64,000 nt of DNA from Cereibacter sphaeroides (GCA_003243455.1 QFQS01000003.1:62001-126000), one strand, 5' to 3'; counted from the stretch's first letter, positions 42,821 to 51,039 are shown. The notes: generated by a model from the letters alone, not told the origin. Program-made: numbers and translations.

Positions 42821-43353
42821 GCCAGCCCCCGCAGATCGTGGCGGATGACCACGTCGCCCGGATCGACACCGGGCGCATCGACCTTTTGCCCGCCAAGCCG
42901 CAGGCCCAAGGCGATGGAGCGGTCGTTGCCGGGATCGATGTAGTTGTCGATGTGGTCCCAGCCGAAGGTCCGATGCGCCCAGGCCATCACCGCGCGCGCG
43001 GCCTCGGATGCGATGCCGCGGCCCTCGGCGCTGTCGATGACGAACCAGCCAAGCTCCGGCTCGGGGTAGCCTTCGGGGAAGTAGATGCCGACCTCGCCCA
43101 GATATTCGCCCGAGGTGATGTCCTCGACCGAGAAGGGGCCGAAGCCGAACAGCGGCCATTGCGCGACCTCTGACGCAAAGATGCGCCAGGTGGTTTCGCG
43201 GTCATGCGGGCCGCCTTCCCAGATCGAGCGGTCCGAGGCGTAGAAGGCGAGGCGATGCGCGAAATCCTCGACCCTAGGCATGCGCAGCGTCAGGCGCCCG
43301 GTCGTCAGGACCGGGGCCAGCGGGAATGCGATATGCTGCGGGGGGGTGATCAT
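42817..43353 (-). CDS. GNAT N-acetyltransferase, copy 1 of 5
   Basis: A 178-residue paralogue and first of the five: VLTTGRLTLRMPRVEDFAHR near the start, VIDSAEGRGIASEAARAVMA at the acetyl-CoA loop and NYIDPGNDRSIALGLRLGG near the end. ATG 43353 (MITPPQHIAFPLAP) was chosen over an upstream frame extension that runs through the G/C-rich intergenic repeat. It lies 103 bp downstream of ffh, with that repeat between them. Confidence 0.85.
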   Translation of the reverse strand: MITPPQHIAFPLAPVLTTGRLTLRMPRVEDFAHRLAFYASDRSIWEGGPHDRETTWRIFASEVAQWPLFGFGPFSVEDITSGEYLGEVGIYFPEGYPEPELGWFVIDSAEGRGIASEAARAVMAWAHRTFGWDHIDNYIDPGNDRSIALGLRLGGQKVDAPGVDPGDVVIRHDLRGLA

Positions 43354-43376
43354 GCGCGTGCGATTTCCGGCAGCAA

Positions 43377-43450
43377 TGCCCCCCACCCCATCCCTCCCCA
43401 CAAGGGGGAGGGGGGCGCCTTGCGGCCAGCGTGGGTATGGGGGGAGGGGG
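43377..43450. repeat. C-run/G-run intergenic palindromic repeat
   Basis: Between ffh and the GNAT genes lies a stretch of C-runs followed by G-runs. CCCTCCCC (43392-43399) pairs with GGGGAGGG (43405-43412) around ACAAG, and longer C-rich and G-rich runs extend either side. From memory, elements of this kind (C-run, short CACAAG-like loop, G-run) recur between genes in Rhodobacteraceae and other alphaproteobacterial genomes. Only one copy is in this window. No clear T-run follows it on either strand. Confidence 0.6.
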
Positions 43451-43456
43451 TGCGGG

Positions 43457-44965
43457 TCATTTCTTTTTCATCAGCCCCGAAAGACCCTGCGGCAGGCCCA
43501 GGCCGCGACCGAGGCCGCCCATGCCGCCAAGACCACCGAGGTTCGAGGGCAGCTTGCCCTTCATCGCCTCGGCTGCGGCGGCAAGCTGGCCCTCGTCCAT
43601 CTTGGACGGGTCGGGCAGACCGCCCTTGCCCATCATTTGTTTCATGGCGGCTTTCATCATGCCGCCCTTGCCCATCTTTTTCATCAGGTCCGCCATCTGG
43701 CGGTGCTGCTTGATGAGCTTGTTGAGTTCCGAGACCTCAAGCCCCGCACCGGCGGCGATCCGCTTTTTCCGGCTGGCCTGCAGCAGGTCGGGGTTCGCGC
43801 GTTCCTTCTTGGTCATCGAGTTGATGAGCGCGATCTGGCGGCGCAGCATCCTGTCGTCCATGCCGGCTTCGGCGGCGGCCTTTTGCATCTTGCCCATGCC
43901 GGGCATCATGCCCATCAGGCCCTGCATCCCGCCCATCTTCAGCATCTGGTCAAGCTGGCCCTTGAGGTCGTTCATGTTGAAGAGGCCCTTCTGGAACCGC
44001 TTCATCATGCGCTCGGCCTGTTCGGCCTCGAAGGTTTCCTGCGCCTTTTCGACGAGGGCCACGATGTCGCCCATGCCAAGGATACGGCCTGCGACGCGCT
44101 CCGGCTCGAAGGTCTCGATCGCGTCCATCTTTTCGCCGAGGCCGACGAAGCGGATGGGCTTGCCGGTGACGGCGCGCATCGACAGGGCGGCGCCGCCCCG
44201 ACCGTCGCCGTCCATCCGGGTCAGCACGACGCCGGTGATGCCGACCTTGCCGTCGAACTCGGTCGCGACGTTGACGGCGTCCTGGCCGGTAAGGCCGTCG
44301 ACGACCAGAAGCGTCTCACGCGGGTTGACCGCGTCGCGGACCGCCTGAACCTCGTCCATCAGGGCTTCGTCGATGTGCAGGCGACCGGCGGTGTCGAGCA
44401 TGTAGACGTCATAGCCACCGAGGCTCGCCTGGGTCTTGGCGCGCTTGGCGATCTGGACCGCCGTCTCGCCCTTGACGATGGGCAGGGTATCGACGCCGAT
44501 CTGGGCGCCGAGGATCTGCAGCTGCTCCATGGCCGCCGGACGGTTGGTGTCGAGCGAGGCCATCAGGATGCGCTTGCCGTTTTTCTCTTTGAGACGCTTG
44601 GCAAGCTTGGCGGTGGTGGTGGTCTTGCCCGAGCCCTGCAGGCCGACCATCAGCATCGGCGCAGGCGGGTTGTCGATTTTCAGCGCGTCGGCGGGGCCAT
44701 CGCCCGCCAGGACGCGGATCAACTCATCGTGGACGATCTTGACGACCTGCTGGCCCGGTGTGACGGATTTCGTCACCGCCTGACCGGTGGCCTTGTCCTG
44801 CACGCGCTTGACGAAATCACGCGCGACGGGGAGGGAGACGTCGGCCTCCAGCAGCGCGGTGCGGACCTCGCGCAACGCGGTCGCGACATCGGCCTCGGAC
44901 AGGGCGCCCTGCTTGGTAAGCCGGTCGAAGACGCCGCCAAGGCGGTCGGAAAGGTTCTCGAACAT
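43457..44965 (-). CDS. ffh: signal recognition particle protein Ffh
   Basis: A 502-residue SRP54 GTPase that binds signal sequences with 4.5S RNA and hands ribosomes to FtsY. N-domain from MFENLSDRLGGVFDRLTKQG. GTPase motifs: MVGLQGSGKTTTTAKLAKRL near residue 105, DTAGRLHIDEALMDEV, DGLTGQDAVN and TRMDGDGRGGAALS. The Met-rich M-domain (about 300-460) contains MQGLMGMMPGMGKM and the RNA-binding stretch IALINSMTKKERANPDLL. A Gly/Leu-rich tail ends GLMKKK. ATG 44965 matches the family start; the open frame extends 25 codons above without support. Confidence 0.97.
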   Translation of the reverse strand: MFENLSDRLGGVFDRLTKQGALSEADVATALREVRTALLEADVSLPVARDFVKRVQDKATGQAVTKSVTPGQQVVKIVHDELIRVLAGDGPADALKIDNPPAPMLMVGLQGSGKTTTTAKLAKRLKEKNGKRILMASLDTNRPAAMEQLQILGAQIGVDTLPIVKGETAVQIAKRAKTQASLGGYDVYMLDTAGRLHIDEALMDEVQAVRDAVNPRETLLVVDGLTGQDAVNVATEFDGKVGITGVVLTRMDGDGRGGAALSMRAVTGKPIRFVGLGEKMDAIETFEPERVAGRILGMGDIVALVEKAQETFEAEQAERMMKRFQKGLFNMNDLKGQLDQMLKMGGMQGLMGMMPGMGKMQKAAAEAGMDDRMLRRQIALINSMTKKERANPDLLQASRKKRIAAGAGLEVSELNKLIKQHRQMADLMKKMGKGGMMKAAMKQMMGKGGLPDPSKMDEGQLAAAAEAMKGKLPSNLGGLGGMGGLGRGLGLPQGLSGLMKKK

Positions 44966-45445
44966 GGCCCACTCCTTGGCTGCAACCTGCCCCGACATAG
45001 GACGGGACCGCTCAAACGACAATCGCACCCACGGGCGCAACGCGCTGGTGGATGGCGATCCCGAACCTCGCGCCCGGGACCGGAAATCGCTACGATCTCC
45101 GGAATTGGCCAGCCGTTACGCCGGAAGGCGGTGTGAGTCAAGCTTGCTGGGAGGGATGCAGCCCCCATTAGCGGCCCTAATCGGGGCCATGTGCACTATT
45201 CGTTGGAGTATGCCGTCTGGCTTGGGCAAATACAGCGCGACGAAATGAGGGCGGTCGATCAAAGCTTTTTGACCGGACGTCCGCATGAGTCAGTTTGGAG
45301 AACAACGACATGTATTTGCGAATGAACATTGCCGGGTGATCGGACCGCCAACCCTGACAAAGAGCGGCATCAATTAGCTTAGGCGTTTTGCGCGCCAAAG
45401 GCCCCGGGCGATCCGTCCCGGAAACAAGATCAAGAGAGAATTACG
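44966..45445. other. 480-bp divergent intergenic region between ffh and the DUF1127 gene
   Basis: No coding sequence can be supported; short open frames here have no recognisable product or ribosome site. The region must contain promoters for ffh (leftward) and the DUF1127 gene (rightward). It also holds, at 45166-45207, a partial copy of the start region of the lysR gene found at 45741-46586. Confidence 0.6.
45166..45207 (-). promoter_or_regulatory. 42-bp element shared with the lysR start region
   Basis: This segment aligns without gaps to 46584-46625, with 33 of 42 positions identical by hand count, including the unbroken core ACTATTCGTTGGA. In the second copy the first three bases are the reverse complement of the lysR ATG. 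Here the same ATG would open a frame with no LysR similarity. It is either an operator bound by the neighbouring LysR regulator or the relic of a duplicated lysR 5' end. It lies about 240 bp upstream of the DUF1127 gene. Confidence 0.6.
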
Positions 45446-45688
45446 ATGAGTATCATTACCCTTTCGGTGGCCGGTTTCCGGCTGCCCGATGGCTGGCTTC
45501 GCACCAGCCTTCTGCGTCTGCGCGACAAGCGGCAGGCCCGCATAATGGCCCGCAAGATCAGGGCGACGGCGATCGAGCTGGACAAGCTGGACGACCAGAT
45601 CCTGCGGGACATCGGTCTTATCCGCGGGTCGATCGAGGCCGCCTTGCATGAGCGTGACATGCTGGAACGCTGCGGGCTGAGGCGCTGA
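45446..45688 (+). CDS. DUF1127 small protein
   Basis: An 80-residue basic protein with the DUF1127 domain at its C-terminal half; the signature here is LDDQILRDIGLIRGSIEAAL. Arg-rich segments (RLRDKRQARIMARKIRATA) suggest RNA or nucleic-acid contact. In Rhodobacter a short DUF1127 protein, CcaF1, affects RNA turnover; whether this longer form acts likewise is unknown. AGAGAG lies before the ATG. It is convergent with the lysR gene, with a strong hairpin between them. Confidence 0.85.
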   Translation: MSIITLSVAGFRLPDGWLRTSLLRLRDKRQARIMARKIRATAIELDKLDDQILRDIGLIRGSIEAALHERDMLERCGLRR

Positions 45689-45698
45689 TCTGACAAGT

Positions 45699-45728
45699 TC
45701 CGGGCGGTCTTAATCGCGGCCGCCCGGA
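45699..45728. terminator. hairpin between convergent DUF1127 and lysR genes
   Basis: TCCGGGCGG and CCGCCCGGA form a perfect 9-bp stem with a 12-base loop, centred in the 52-bp gap between the two stops. Short T content and no T-run; symmetric placement suggests it serves both genes. Confidence 0.6.
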
Positions 45729-45740
45729 CCACAACGCCAT

Positions 45741-46586
45741 TCAGGGCGTGGAGAAGAATTCGAGATATTCTTTCTCAAGCAGTTCGACGGGACGGGTCCG
45801 CTTTGCGTAGGACCGTTCCAGCCGGATGTTGAGGTGCTTCAGCACGGGAAACTCTCCTTCCCCGGTATAGGCACGCTCACCATCGACCATGCTGCCCTCG
45901 ACCAGAACGGCAACGCAGAGGCCGGCTGTTACCAGCTGATGCTGCCCGTGGACACTGCGGCAGGCATAGACGGGGCGATAGGCGCGGTTCATCGCGGCCA
46001 GAACCTCGGCAAGCGGGGTCTCGTCCTGGTTGCGCTCATCCCAGACGGCGATGGGCAGAGGATCAACCTGGCTGAGGTTGATCGCCGTCGGCCCGACCAC
46101 GACCAGCCGGTCGCGAAAGGCCACGGGTCCGCGCGTCGGGCAATTGCCCTCGGTCACGAAGGCAAGATCGACGGAGCCTTCGGCGATGCGCCGTGAAAGG
46201 CCAAGCGAGTCGTCGATGACGATGCTGAGCGTGCCTTCGGGATGCAGCGTGGTGAACACCCGTGCAACATCCTGAAGGATGCGGTTCACATAGGCATCCG
46301 CCACGCCCACCACGATGATGCCCTCGAAGTTGGTCCGCTTTAGCGTGCCAATCGCCTCGGTATGTGCGGCAACAATCGTGCGGGCGGGGCGAAGCAGGGA
46401 CTTGCCGTATTCGGTCAGGCTTACGGGGTGGGCGAGGCGGTCGAACAGCGGCTGACCAAGCGCCTCTTCAAATCGCTTCATCTGCTGGCTGACGGCGGAC
46501 TGCGTGCGGCCGACCTGTCGGGCGGCGGCGGTGAAGCTTTTGGAATCCGCGATGGCCAGGAATGTCCGGTAAAGCTCGATGTCCAT
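45741..46586 (-). CDS. LysR family transcriptional regulator
   Basis: A 281-residue LysR-type regulator. The winged helix-turn-helix is YRTFLAIADSKSFTAAARQV followed by TQSAVSQQMKRFEEALGQPL (residues 5-50). The effector domain (about 88-270) starts EGIIVVGVADAYVNRILQDV. The inducer is unknown. Its start codon and upstream 39 bp match a second site at 45166-45207, upstream of the DUF1127 gene, so self-control and control of that gene are both possible. Divergent from the endonuclease/exonuclease/phosphatase gene. Confidence 0.88.
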   Translation of the reverse strand: MDIELYRTFLAIADSKSFTAAARQVGRTQSAVSQQMKRFEEALGQPLFDRLAHPVSLTEYGKSLLRPARTIVAAHTEAIGTLKRTNFEGIIVVGVADAYVNRILQDVARVFTTLHPEGTLSIVIDDSLGLSRRIAEGSVDLAFVTEGNCPTRGPVAFRDRLVVVGPTAINLSQVDPLPIAVWDERNQDETPLAEVLAAMNRAYRPVYACRSVHGQHQLVTAGLCVAVLVEGSMVDGERAYTGEGEFPVLKHLNIRLERSYAKRTRPVELLEKEYLEFFSTP

Positions 46587-46625
46587 TAGCCGCCCTTATT
46601 GCCCCCATGCAAACTATTCGTTGGA
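46584..46625 (-). promoter_or_regulatory. lysR start region, second copy of the 42-bp element
   Basis: Matches 45166-45207 at 33 of 42 positions with the core ACTATTCGTTGGA at 46613-46625. It spans the lysR ATG and the 39 bp before it, the place where LysR-type proteins usually bind to control their own gene. Confidence 0.55.
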
Positions 46626-46957
46626 TTGGGTCAACCCCGACCGGGTAAAACACATGCAGGGTTTTGGCCCGCATCTGAGCGCCATCTGATCCCGTCCGGG
46701 ATCGGTGCGCTTTGGTTTTGATCACGATACTTGGACGGCAACCGTCACTGCACGCAGTCGGCGGTAGGATAGGAATAGTTTTTTCAGTTCTAAAGCATTT
46801 TCTCTTTCTTCTCCACGACAAACACGCCGTTGCATTTGCGAACACGCCGCCCGCGATACCCCACAGGACGTCGACACCGCGCTGGACGGGTGCGGCCGAT
46901 TGCGGCATCACGCGGGCGGGGGATCGGTGCGGGGTGTGCAGGTTGGCTGGCAGGATC
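46626..46957. other. 332-bp divergent intergenic region, no gene seen
   Basis: Between lysR and the endonuclease/exonuclease/phosphatase gene. It is less GC-rich than its surroundings around 46755-46830 (runs such as AGTTTTTTCAGTTC). The frame of the downstream gene is open through it, but no ribosome site or homology supports an earlier start. Probably promoter sequence for both divergent genes. Confidence 0.5.
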
Positions 46958-47848
46958 ATGCGGGGTTTGGCGCCATGCACGGCGCTTCTGCTTGTCGGGG
47001 TGGTTCTGGTCAGCTTCACGGGATGGCTGTTTGCGCCGGGCGATTCAGCGGCGGTAATCCGGCCCCAGGCGGGAGCACTGCTGATACCGCTGGGCCTGTG
47101 TCTGTGGACGATGCGGTTGCGGCGCGTGGCCGTGGTGTCGCTGGTCGCGGCGATTCTGGCGCTGGGGTCGGTTGTGCCGGGATTTCTGGCGCCCGATGCA
47201 AAGTGCAGCGGCGATTGCCTGATCCTCTATCAGAAAAACCTGCTGTCCAAAGCCTGGCCGCGCTATCCGCTGGCGGATGAGATCATCGGCTCTGGCGCGC
47301 AGATCGTCACCCTGCAAGAGGTCTCGGACCACAACCGGCATTTCATGGCCCCGTTGTTCGACTACTATCCTGTCGCCGTCACCTGCGCATTCAGGCCAGC
47401 GCAGGATGTTGTCGTGCTGACCTCGCTGCCCGTCGTGGAGGGGTCGCAGTTCTGTCTGGACGGGGCCGGGCTGGCTGGGGTGCAGGTGGAGGCACCGGAT
47501 GGACGGCTGATCTGGGCGCTGTCGGTGCATCTGCCATGGCCCTATCCATTTGACCAGTTTCGCCAGAGCCGCCTGATTGCCGCGCGGATCGGGGACATGC
47601 AGGGGCCAATCCTGATCGGGGGCGATTTCAACATGGTGCCCTGGGGGGCGAGCGTGCGGCGGATCGCGCAGGCCGCCGCAAGCCGATACCTCGGCCCGTT
47701 TCGCAACACGTTTAATCTGGGCGGCTGGTATTTGCCCTTGCCACAGGACATGGTGCTGATACCGCAGGGCTCCGGGGGCAGCGTGGAGTTGCGTCCCTAC
47801 AACGGATCGGATCATCTGGGAGTGTTGGCGCAGATTGACCTGCGCTGA
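46958..47848 (+). CDS. membrane-anchored endonuclease/exonuclease/phosphatase family protein
   Basis: A 296-residue protein. Three hydrophobic segments (residues 5-25, 30-50 and 55-75) anchor it, as in the YafD-like group. The catalytic domain shows TLQEVSDHNRHF (metal Glu), VHLPWPYPFDQF, LIGGDFNMVPWG (Asn/Asp pair) and GSDHLGVLAQI (terminal Asp-His). The active site would face the periplasm. The substrate may be a phosphodiester or a lipid headgroup and is not predictable. ATG 46958 follows CAGGATC; start is moderately certain. Confidence 0.8.
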   Translation: MRGLAPCTALLLVGVVLVSFTGWLFAPGDSAAVIRPQAGALLIPLGLCLWTMRLRRVAVVSLVAAILALGSVVPGFLAPDAKCSGDCLILYQKNLLSKAWPRYPLADEIIGSGAQIVTLQEVSDHNRHFMAPLFDYYPVAVTCAFRPAQDVVVLTSLPVVEGSQFCLDGAGLAGVQVEAPDGRLIWALSVHLPWPYPFDQFRQSRLIAARIGDMQGPILIGGDFNMVPWGASVRRIAQAAASRYLGPFRNTFNLGGWYLPLPQDMVLIPQGSGGSVELRPYNGSDHLGVLAQIDLR

Positions 47849-47896
47849 AAGAACTTCCGGGTCAGCGCGGCCCGGATTGTGCATAACGGAGAATGC

Positions 47897-48427
47897 ATGG
47901 ATATCGGTTTTGTTGGTGCGGACGGGTCGGCGCATGGATTGTCCGAGCATGAAGGGCAGGTGCTGCTGATCGTCAACGTCGCATCGCTTTGCGGCTTTAC
48001 CCCGCAGTATGACGGGCTGGACGCCTTGCAGGAAAGGTTTGCAGACCGCGGGTTTTCGGTTCTGGGGTTTCCCGCCAATGACTTCGGCAGTCAGGAGCCG
48101 GGCAGCGATGGCGAGATTCAGGAGTTCTGCCGCACGAAGTTCGGCCTGTCGTTCCCGGTCTTTGCGAAGATCGCGGTGACGGGGCCGGATCAGCACCCCC
48201 TGTATGGCTGGCTGACGCGCGAGCAGCCGGTCGCGACCGTAAAACCCGGAAGCAACCTGCGCGAGGAACTGCGCGATTATGCGCCGCCGCCGCCAGCGGG
48301 CGGAGTCTTGTGGAATTTCGAGAAATTCCTTGTGGATCGGTCGGGCAAGCCCGTGGGCCGCTTCGAGTCGGACATCGAGCCGGACGATCCGGTTCTGATC
48401 GCGGCGATCGAGCGGGCGCTGGGCTAG
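47897..48427 (+). CDS. glutathione peroxidase family protein
   Basis: A 176-residue thiol peroxidase of the glutathione peroxidase family, which reduces peroxides through Cys, usually with thioredoxin in bacteria. The peroxidatic Cys is in NVASLCGFTPQYDGL near residue 35. The second motif reads GFPANDFGSQEPGSD, with Asp where the catalytic Gln is usual. The third, LWNFEKFLVDRSG, keeps the Trp-Asn. A resolving Cys may be the one in IQEFCRTKFG. ATG 47897 was chosen because GGAGA lies five bases upstream. Confidence 0.87.
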   Translation: MDIGFVGADGSAHGLSEHEGQVLLIVNVASLCGFTPQYDGLDALQERFADRGFSVLGFPANDFGSQEPGSDGEIQEFCRTKFGLSFPVFAKIAVTGPDQHPLYGWLTREQPVATVKPGSNLREELRDYAPPPPAGGVLWNFEKFLVDRSGKPVGRFESDIEPDDPVLIAAIERALG

Positions 48428-48460
48428 GGCGGCAGCGCCCGGCGGCGAGGGGGCTGCGCG

Positions 48461-49240
48461 ATGCGGGACGGCATCATCTATGTGGCTGCGGGGCCGGGCT
48501 ATCTGGATCTGGCGATACGCTCGGCCGCAAGCCTGAAGGCGCTGAACCCCGGACTGCCCATCGACCTTTACACGGATCAGGCCGTGACGCCGGGCCTCTT
48601 CGATCATGTCCGACCCATCCCCGATGGTCCGACGCCAAAGCTGGCCGCGCTGCCGGCCACCCGGTTCGAGCGGACGTTGTATCTGGACTGCGATACGCTG
48701 TGCCTCGCCCCGCTGGGCGATCTGTTCGGGGTGCTGGAGCGGTTCGAACTGGCGCTGGCGCATGATGTGCGGCGAACCTCGGCCCTGATCCGCGAAGGGG
48801 TCGAGGAAAGACCGCCCTATGCCTTTCCGCAAATGAACGCCGGGGTGATGCTGTATCGGCGGTCGGACACGATGATGGGCTTTCTGGCCGAATGGCGCCG
48901 GCGCTATGTGGCGGCGGGCCGTGATCGGGACCAGCCGACCCTGCGCGATCTGCTTTGGGCCAGCGACCTGCGGTTTTATGTGCTGCCGCCGGAGTTCAAC
49001 CTGCGCCGTGTGACGGTGCTGGATGCATGGGAGCCGCTGGATGCCCGCCCGACGATGCTGCATTCGCATCGGCTTTTGCAGCACCTGCGGGGTGATGCGC
49101 CGCAATTGGATAGTCTGGCAGAGGTGCTGCCGGAAGAACGGTTGGCGCGGGCGGCGGAATGGCGTTTAGCCGGACTACCCGATCCGGCGGCGGGAGGCGA
49201 CGCGGTTGAAGCGTTCCTGAGGGCAGAGAAGGAGCAATAG
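48461..49240 (+). CDS. GT-A fold glycosyltransferase-like protein
   Basis: A 259-residue protein resembling nucleotide-sugar transferases of the GT8-like GT-A fold. It opens IIYVAAGPGYLDLAIRSAAS and has the metal/nucleotide DxD motif in TLYLDCDTLCLAPL near residue 88, then PYAFPQMNAGVMLYRRS, a second family-like segment. It has no signal peptide. Acceptor and donor are unknown. GTG-rich spacer of 33 bp after the peroxidase; probably co-transcribed with it. It is separated from the main glycan locus by about 28 kb. Confidence 0.7.
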   Translation: MRDGIIYVAAGPGYLDLAIRSAASLKALNPGLPIDLYTDQAVTPGLFDHVRPIPDGPTPKLAALPATRFERTLYLDCDTLCLAPLGDLFGVLERFELALAHDVRRTSALIREGVEERPPYAFPQMNAGVMLYRRSDTMMGFLAEWRRRYVAAGRDRDQPTLRDLLWASDLRFYVLPPEFNLRRVTVLDAWEPLDARPTMLHSHRLLQHLRGDAPQLDSLAEVLPEERLARAAEWRLAGLPDPAAGGDAVEAFLRAEKEQ

Positions 49241-49367
49241 CCCGGCGTTAGGACCGCCCGATAGCCCGCTTCGGCTTTCCCGCGCGCGAATTCGCTTGCG
49301 GCTCCGGCAATCTGATGGCTTCTGTTCGCGGGCGCACAGACGCTGTTCGATCCGATGGAGGTTGCCC

Positions 49368-50255
49368 GTGTCTTTCGACAACTGGGACGAAATCCGAACC
49401 GCCTATCAGGTGGCCCGCCTTGGCACGGTTTCGGGCGCTGCCGAGGTTCTGGGCGTCCATCATGCGACGGTGATCCGGCATATCGACGCGCTGGAAAAGC
49501 GGCTGGGGACAAAGCTGTTCCAGCGCCATGCGCGGGGATATACGCCGACAGAAACCGGGCGCGACCTGCAGACAGTGGCGCAGACGACCGAGGATCAGTT
49601 CAGTCAACTCGTGGGCCGGATCAAGGGCCAGGGCGAGACGGTCGCGGGCGAATTGATCGTAACCTCGATTGCCGGGCTGACCAACCTGATCACCCCGGTG
49701 CTGGTGTCGTTCCAGACCCTGCACCCGGCGGTGCGGTTGCTGTTCCTGGCGGATTCGCGGCTGTTCCGGCTGGAGTATGGCGAGGCGCATGTGGCGATCC
49801 GGGCGGGCGGGATGCCGTCCGAACCGGATAACGTGGTGCAGCCGCTGACGAATATACGCTGGGCGCTGTTCGCGACCAAGGAATACGCCGCGGCGCATGG
49901 CCTGCCCCAGAACGAACAGGAGCTTGCGCAGCACCGTTTCATCGGGCCGGGCAGTGATACGGCGCGTGCGCCATTCTTCCGCTGGCTGGCCGAGCGCGTG
50001 CAGCCGGAGAACTTTACCTTCGTCGTCTCGGACCCGACGGCGATGAAACCGGCGGTCAAGGCCTCTGCCGGGATCGGGTTCCTGGCGGTGGCCGATGCGC
50101 GCGATGACCCGGATCTGGTCGAGGTCATGCCGCCGCTGCCGGAATGGGATTCGCCCCTGTGGCTTGTGACACACGTGGACCTGCACAGGACGGCAAAGGT
50201 CCAGTCGTTCCTTCAGCATATCAAGCAGGCTGCCAAAAGCTGGCAGTGCGACTAG
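49368..50255 (+). CDS. LysR family transcriptional regulator
   Basis: A 295-residue LysR-type regulator. The helix-turn-helix reads AYQVARLGTVSGAAEVLGV followed by HHATVIRHIDALEKRLGTKL. The effector domain includes GELIVTSIAGLTNLITPVLV and VVSDPTAMKPAVKASAGIGF. A GTG start at 49368 has GGAGG six bases upstream and gives the usual N-terminus length; the open frame extends further up without support. Inducer and targets unknown. A hairpin closes the gene. Confidence 0.85.
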   Translation: MSFDNWDEIRTAYQVARLGTVSGAAEVLGVHHATVIRHIDALEKRLGTKLFQRHARGYTPTETGRDLQTVAQTTEDQFSQLVGRIKGQGETVAGELIVTSIAGLTNLITPVLVSFQTLHPAVRLLFLADSRLFRLEYGEAHVAIRAGGMPSEPDNVVQPLTNIRWALFATKEYAAAHGLPQNEQELAQHRFIGPGSDTARAPFFRWLAERVQPENFTFVVSDPTAMKPAVKASAGIGFLAVADARDDPDLVEVMPPLPEWDSPLWLVTHVDLHRTAKVQSFLQHIKQAAKSWQCD

Positions 50256-50269
50256 GCCGGGTTCGGCCT
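50254..50269 (+). terminator. short hairpin at the lysR stop
   Basis: AGGCCG and CGGCCT flank a four-base loop and overlap the TAG stop. No T-run follows, so it is a weak terminator candidate. Confidence 0.4.
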
Positions 50270-50311
50270 GACGGTTAGCGAGGGGTTGACCTTTCGGAAC
50301 TTTCGACTAAA

Positions 50312-50329
50312 TGAATGAATGTTCATTCA
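50312..50329 (+). promoter_or_regulatory. TetR-type operator at the tetR/RND promoter
   Basis: TGAATGAA and TTCATTCA are perfect inverted 8-bp arms around TG. A TTGACC hexamer at 50286-50291 could be the -35 box, which would place the palindrome over the -10/start region. This is the expected layout for repression by the TetR protein encoded 80 bp downstream. Confidence 0.75.
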
Positions 50330-50409
50330 CGCCGCATCGCGGCAATGCCCACGCAATTGATCTGCCGTATCCCGCCAATCCGCACCAGCAGCCAGGACTC
50401 GCCCGCATC

Positions 50410-51039
50410 ATGACGCTTCAGACCCGCGCCCTGCAGGTGCCGGCGGCCCCAGAGGGCCGGCAAACCGACATTCTTGACGCGGTGCGCGAGGCCTTTGTGG
50501 AAAAGGGGTTCGACGGCGCCTCGATGCAGGATCTGGCGCGGGCTGCCGGAATGAGCGTCGGCAACTTCTATCGCTACTTCGACAGCAAGGATGCGATCGT
50601 CGAGGCGCTGATCCGCCACGATCTGACCGAGATCGAACGGGATTTCGCGATCATCATCAAGTCGGAGAACCCGTTGGCGACCTTGCGCGAGACGCTGCAC
50701 CAGCATGTGCTGGACAAGCGCAACAGCGCAGACAGCCGCCTTTGGGCCGAGATCACGGCAGTGGCCGCGCGTAAAGAGCGGGTCGCGAAGGTCCTTCACC
50801 AGTTGGAGGATGACATTCACCGCTATCTGCTGGCTGTTTTTGCCCATGTGACGGGCACCAATGAAGCAGCGGTAGGCCAGCGCTATGGCGGCCATGCCTC
50901 GCTGATCATCCTCTTGGTCAAGGCAAGTTCGATGTGCTCACCGATCCAGCCCGTGCGGCTGGCGGAACTGGGCGATCTGGTGATGCGCACGATCAACCAT
51001 ACGCTTGACGAAATTGAAACCGATGCTGCGAAGGGCTGA
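50410..51039 (+). CDS. TetR family transcriptional regulator of the RND efflux operon
   Basis: A 209-residue TetR-type repressor. The DNA-binding helices are ILDAVREAFVEKGFDGASMQ and DLARAAGMSVGNFYRYFDSK (residues 22-62). The C-terminal ligand domain has no recognisable specificity. ATG 50410 (MTLQTRALQVP) was chosen; a frame extension to 50311 would run through the operator. The next gene starts one base after its stop, so regulator, adaptor and pump form one operon, probably self-repressed through the palindrome at 50312-50329. Confidence 0.9.
   Translation: MTLQTRALQVPAAPEGRQTDILDAVREAFVEKGFDGASMQDLARAAGMSVGNFYRYFDSKDAIVEALIRHDLTEIERDFAIIIKSENPLATLRETLHQHVLDKRNSADSRLWAEITAVAARKERVAKVLHQLEDDIHRYLLAVFAHVTGTNEAAVGQRYGGHASLIILLVKASSMCSPIQPVRLAELGDLVMRTINHTLDEIETDAAKG

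Noticed and set aside
44773..45168. Minus-strand frame starting at the ATG of the first 42-bp element, as a possible lysR remnant
   Set aside because: Its translation shows no LysR helix-turn-helix, and it runs into ffh in another frame.
47045..49105. 686-codon minus-strand frame across the phosphatase-fold, peroxidase and glycosyltransferase genes
   Set aside because: It covers three well-supported genes on the other strand and its translation is low-complexity Arg/Gln/His-rich shadow sequence.
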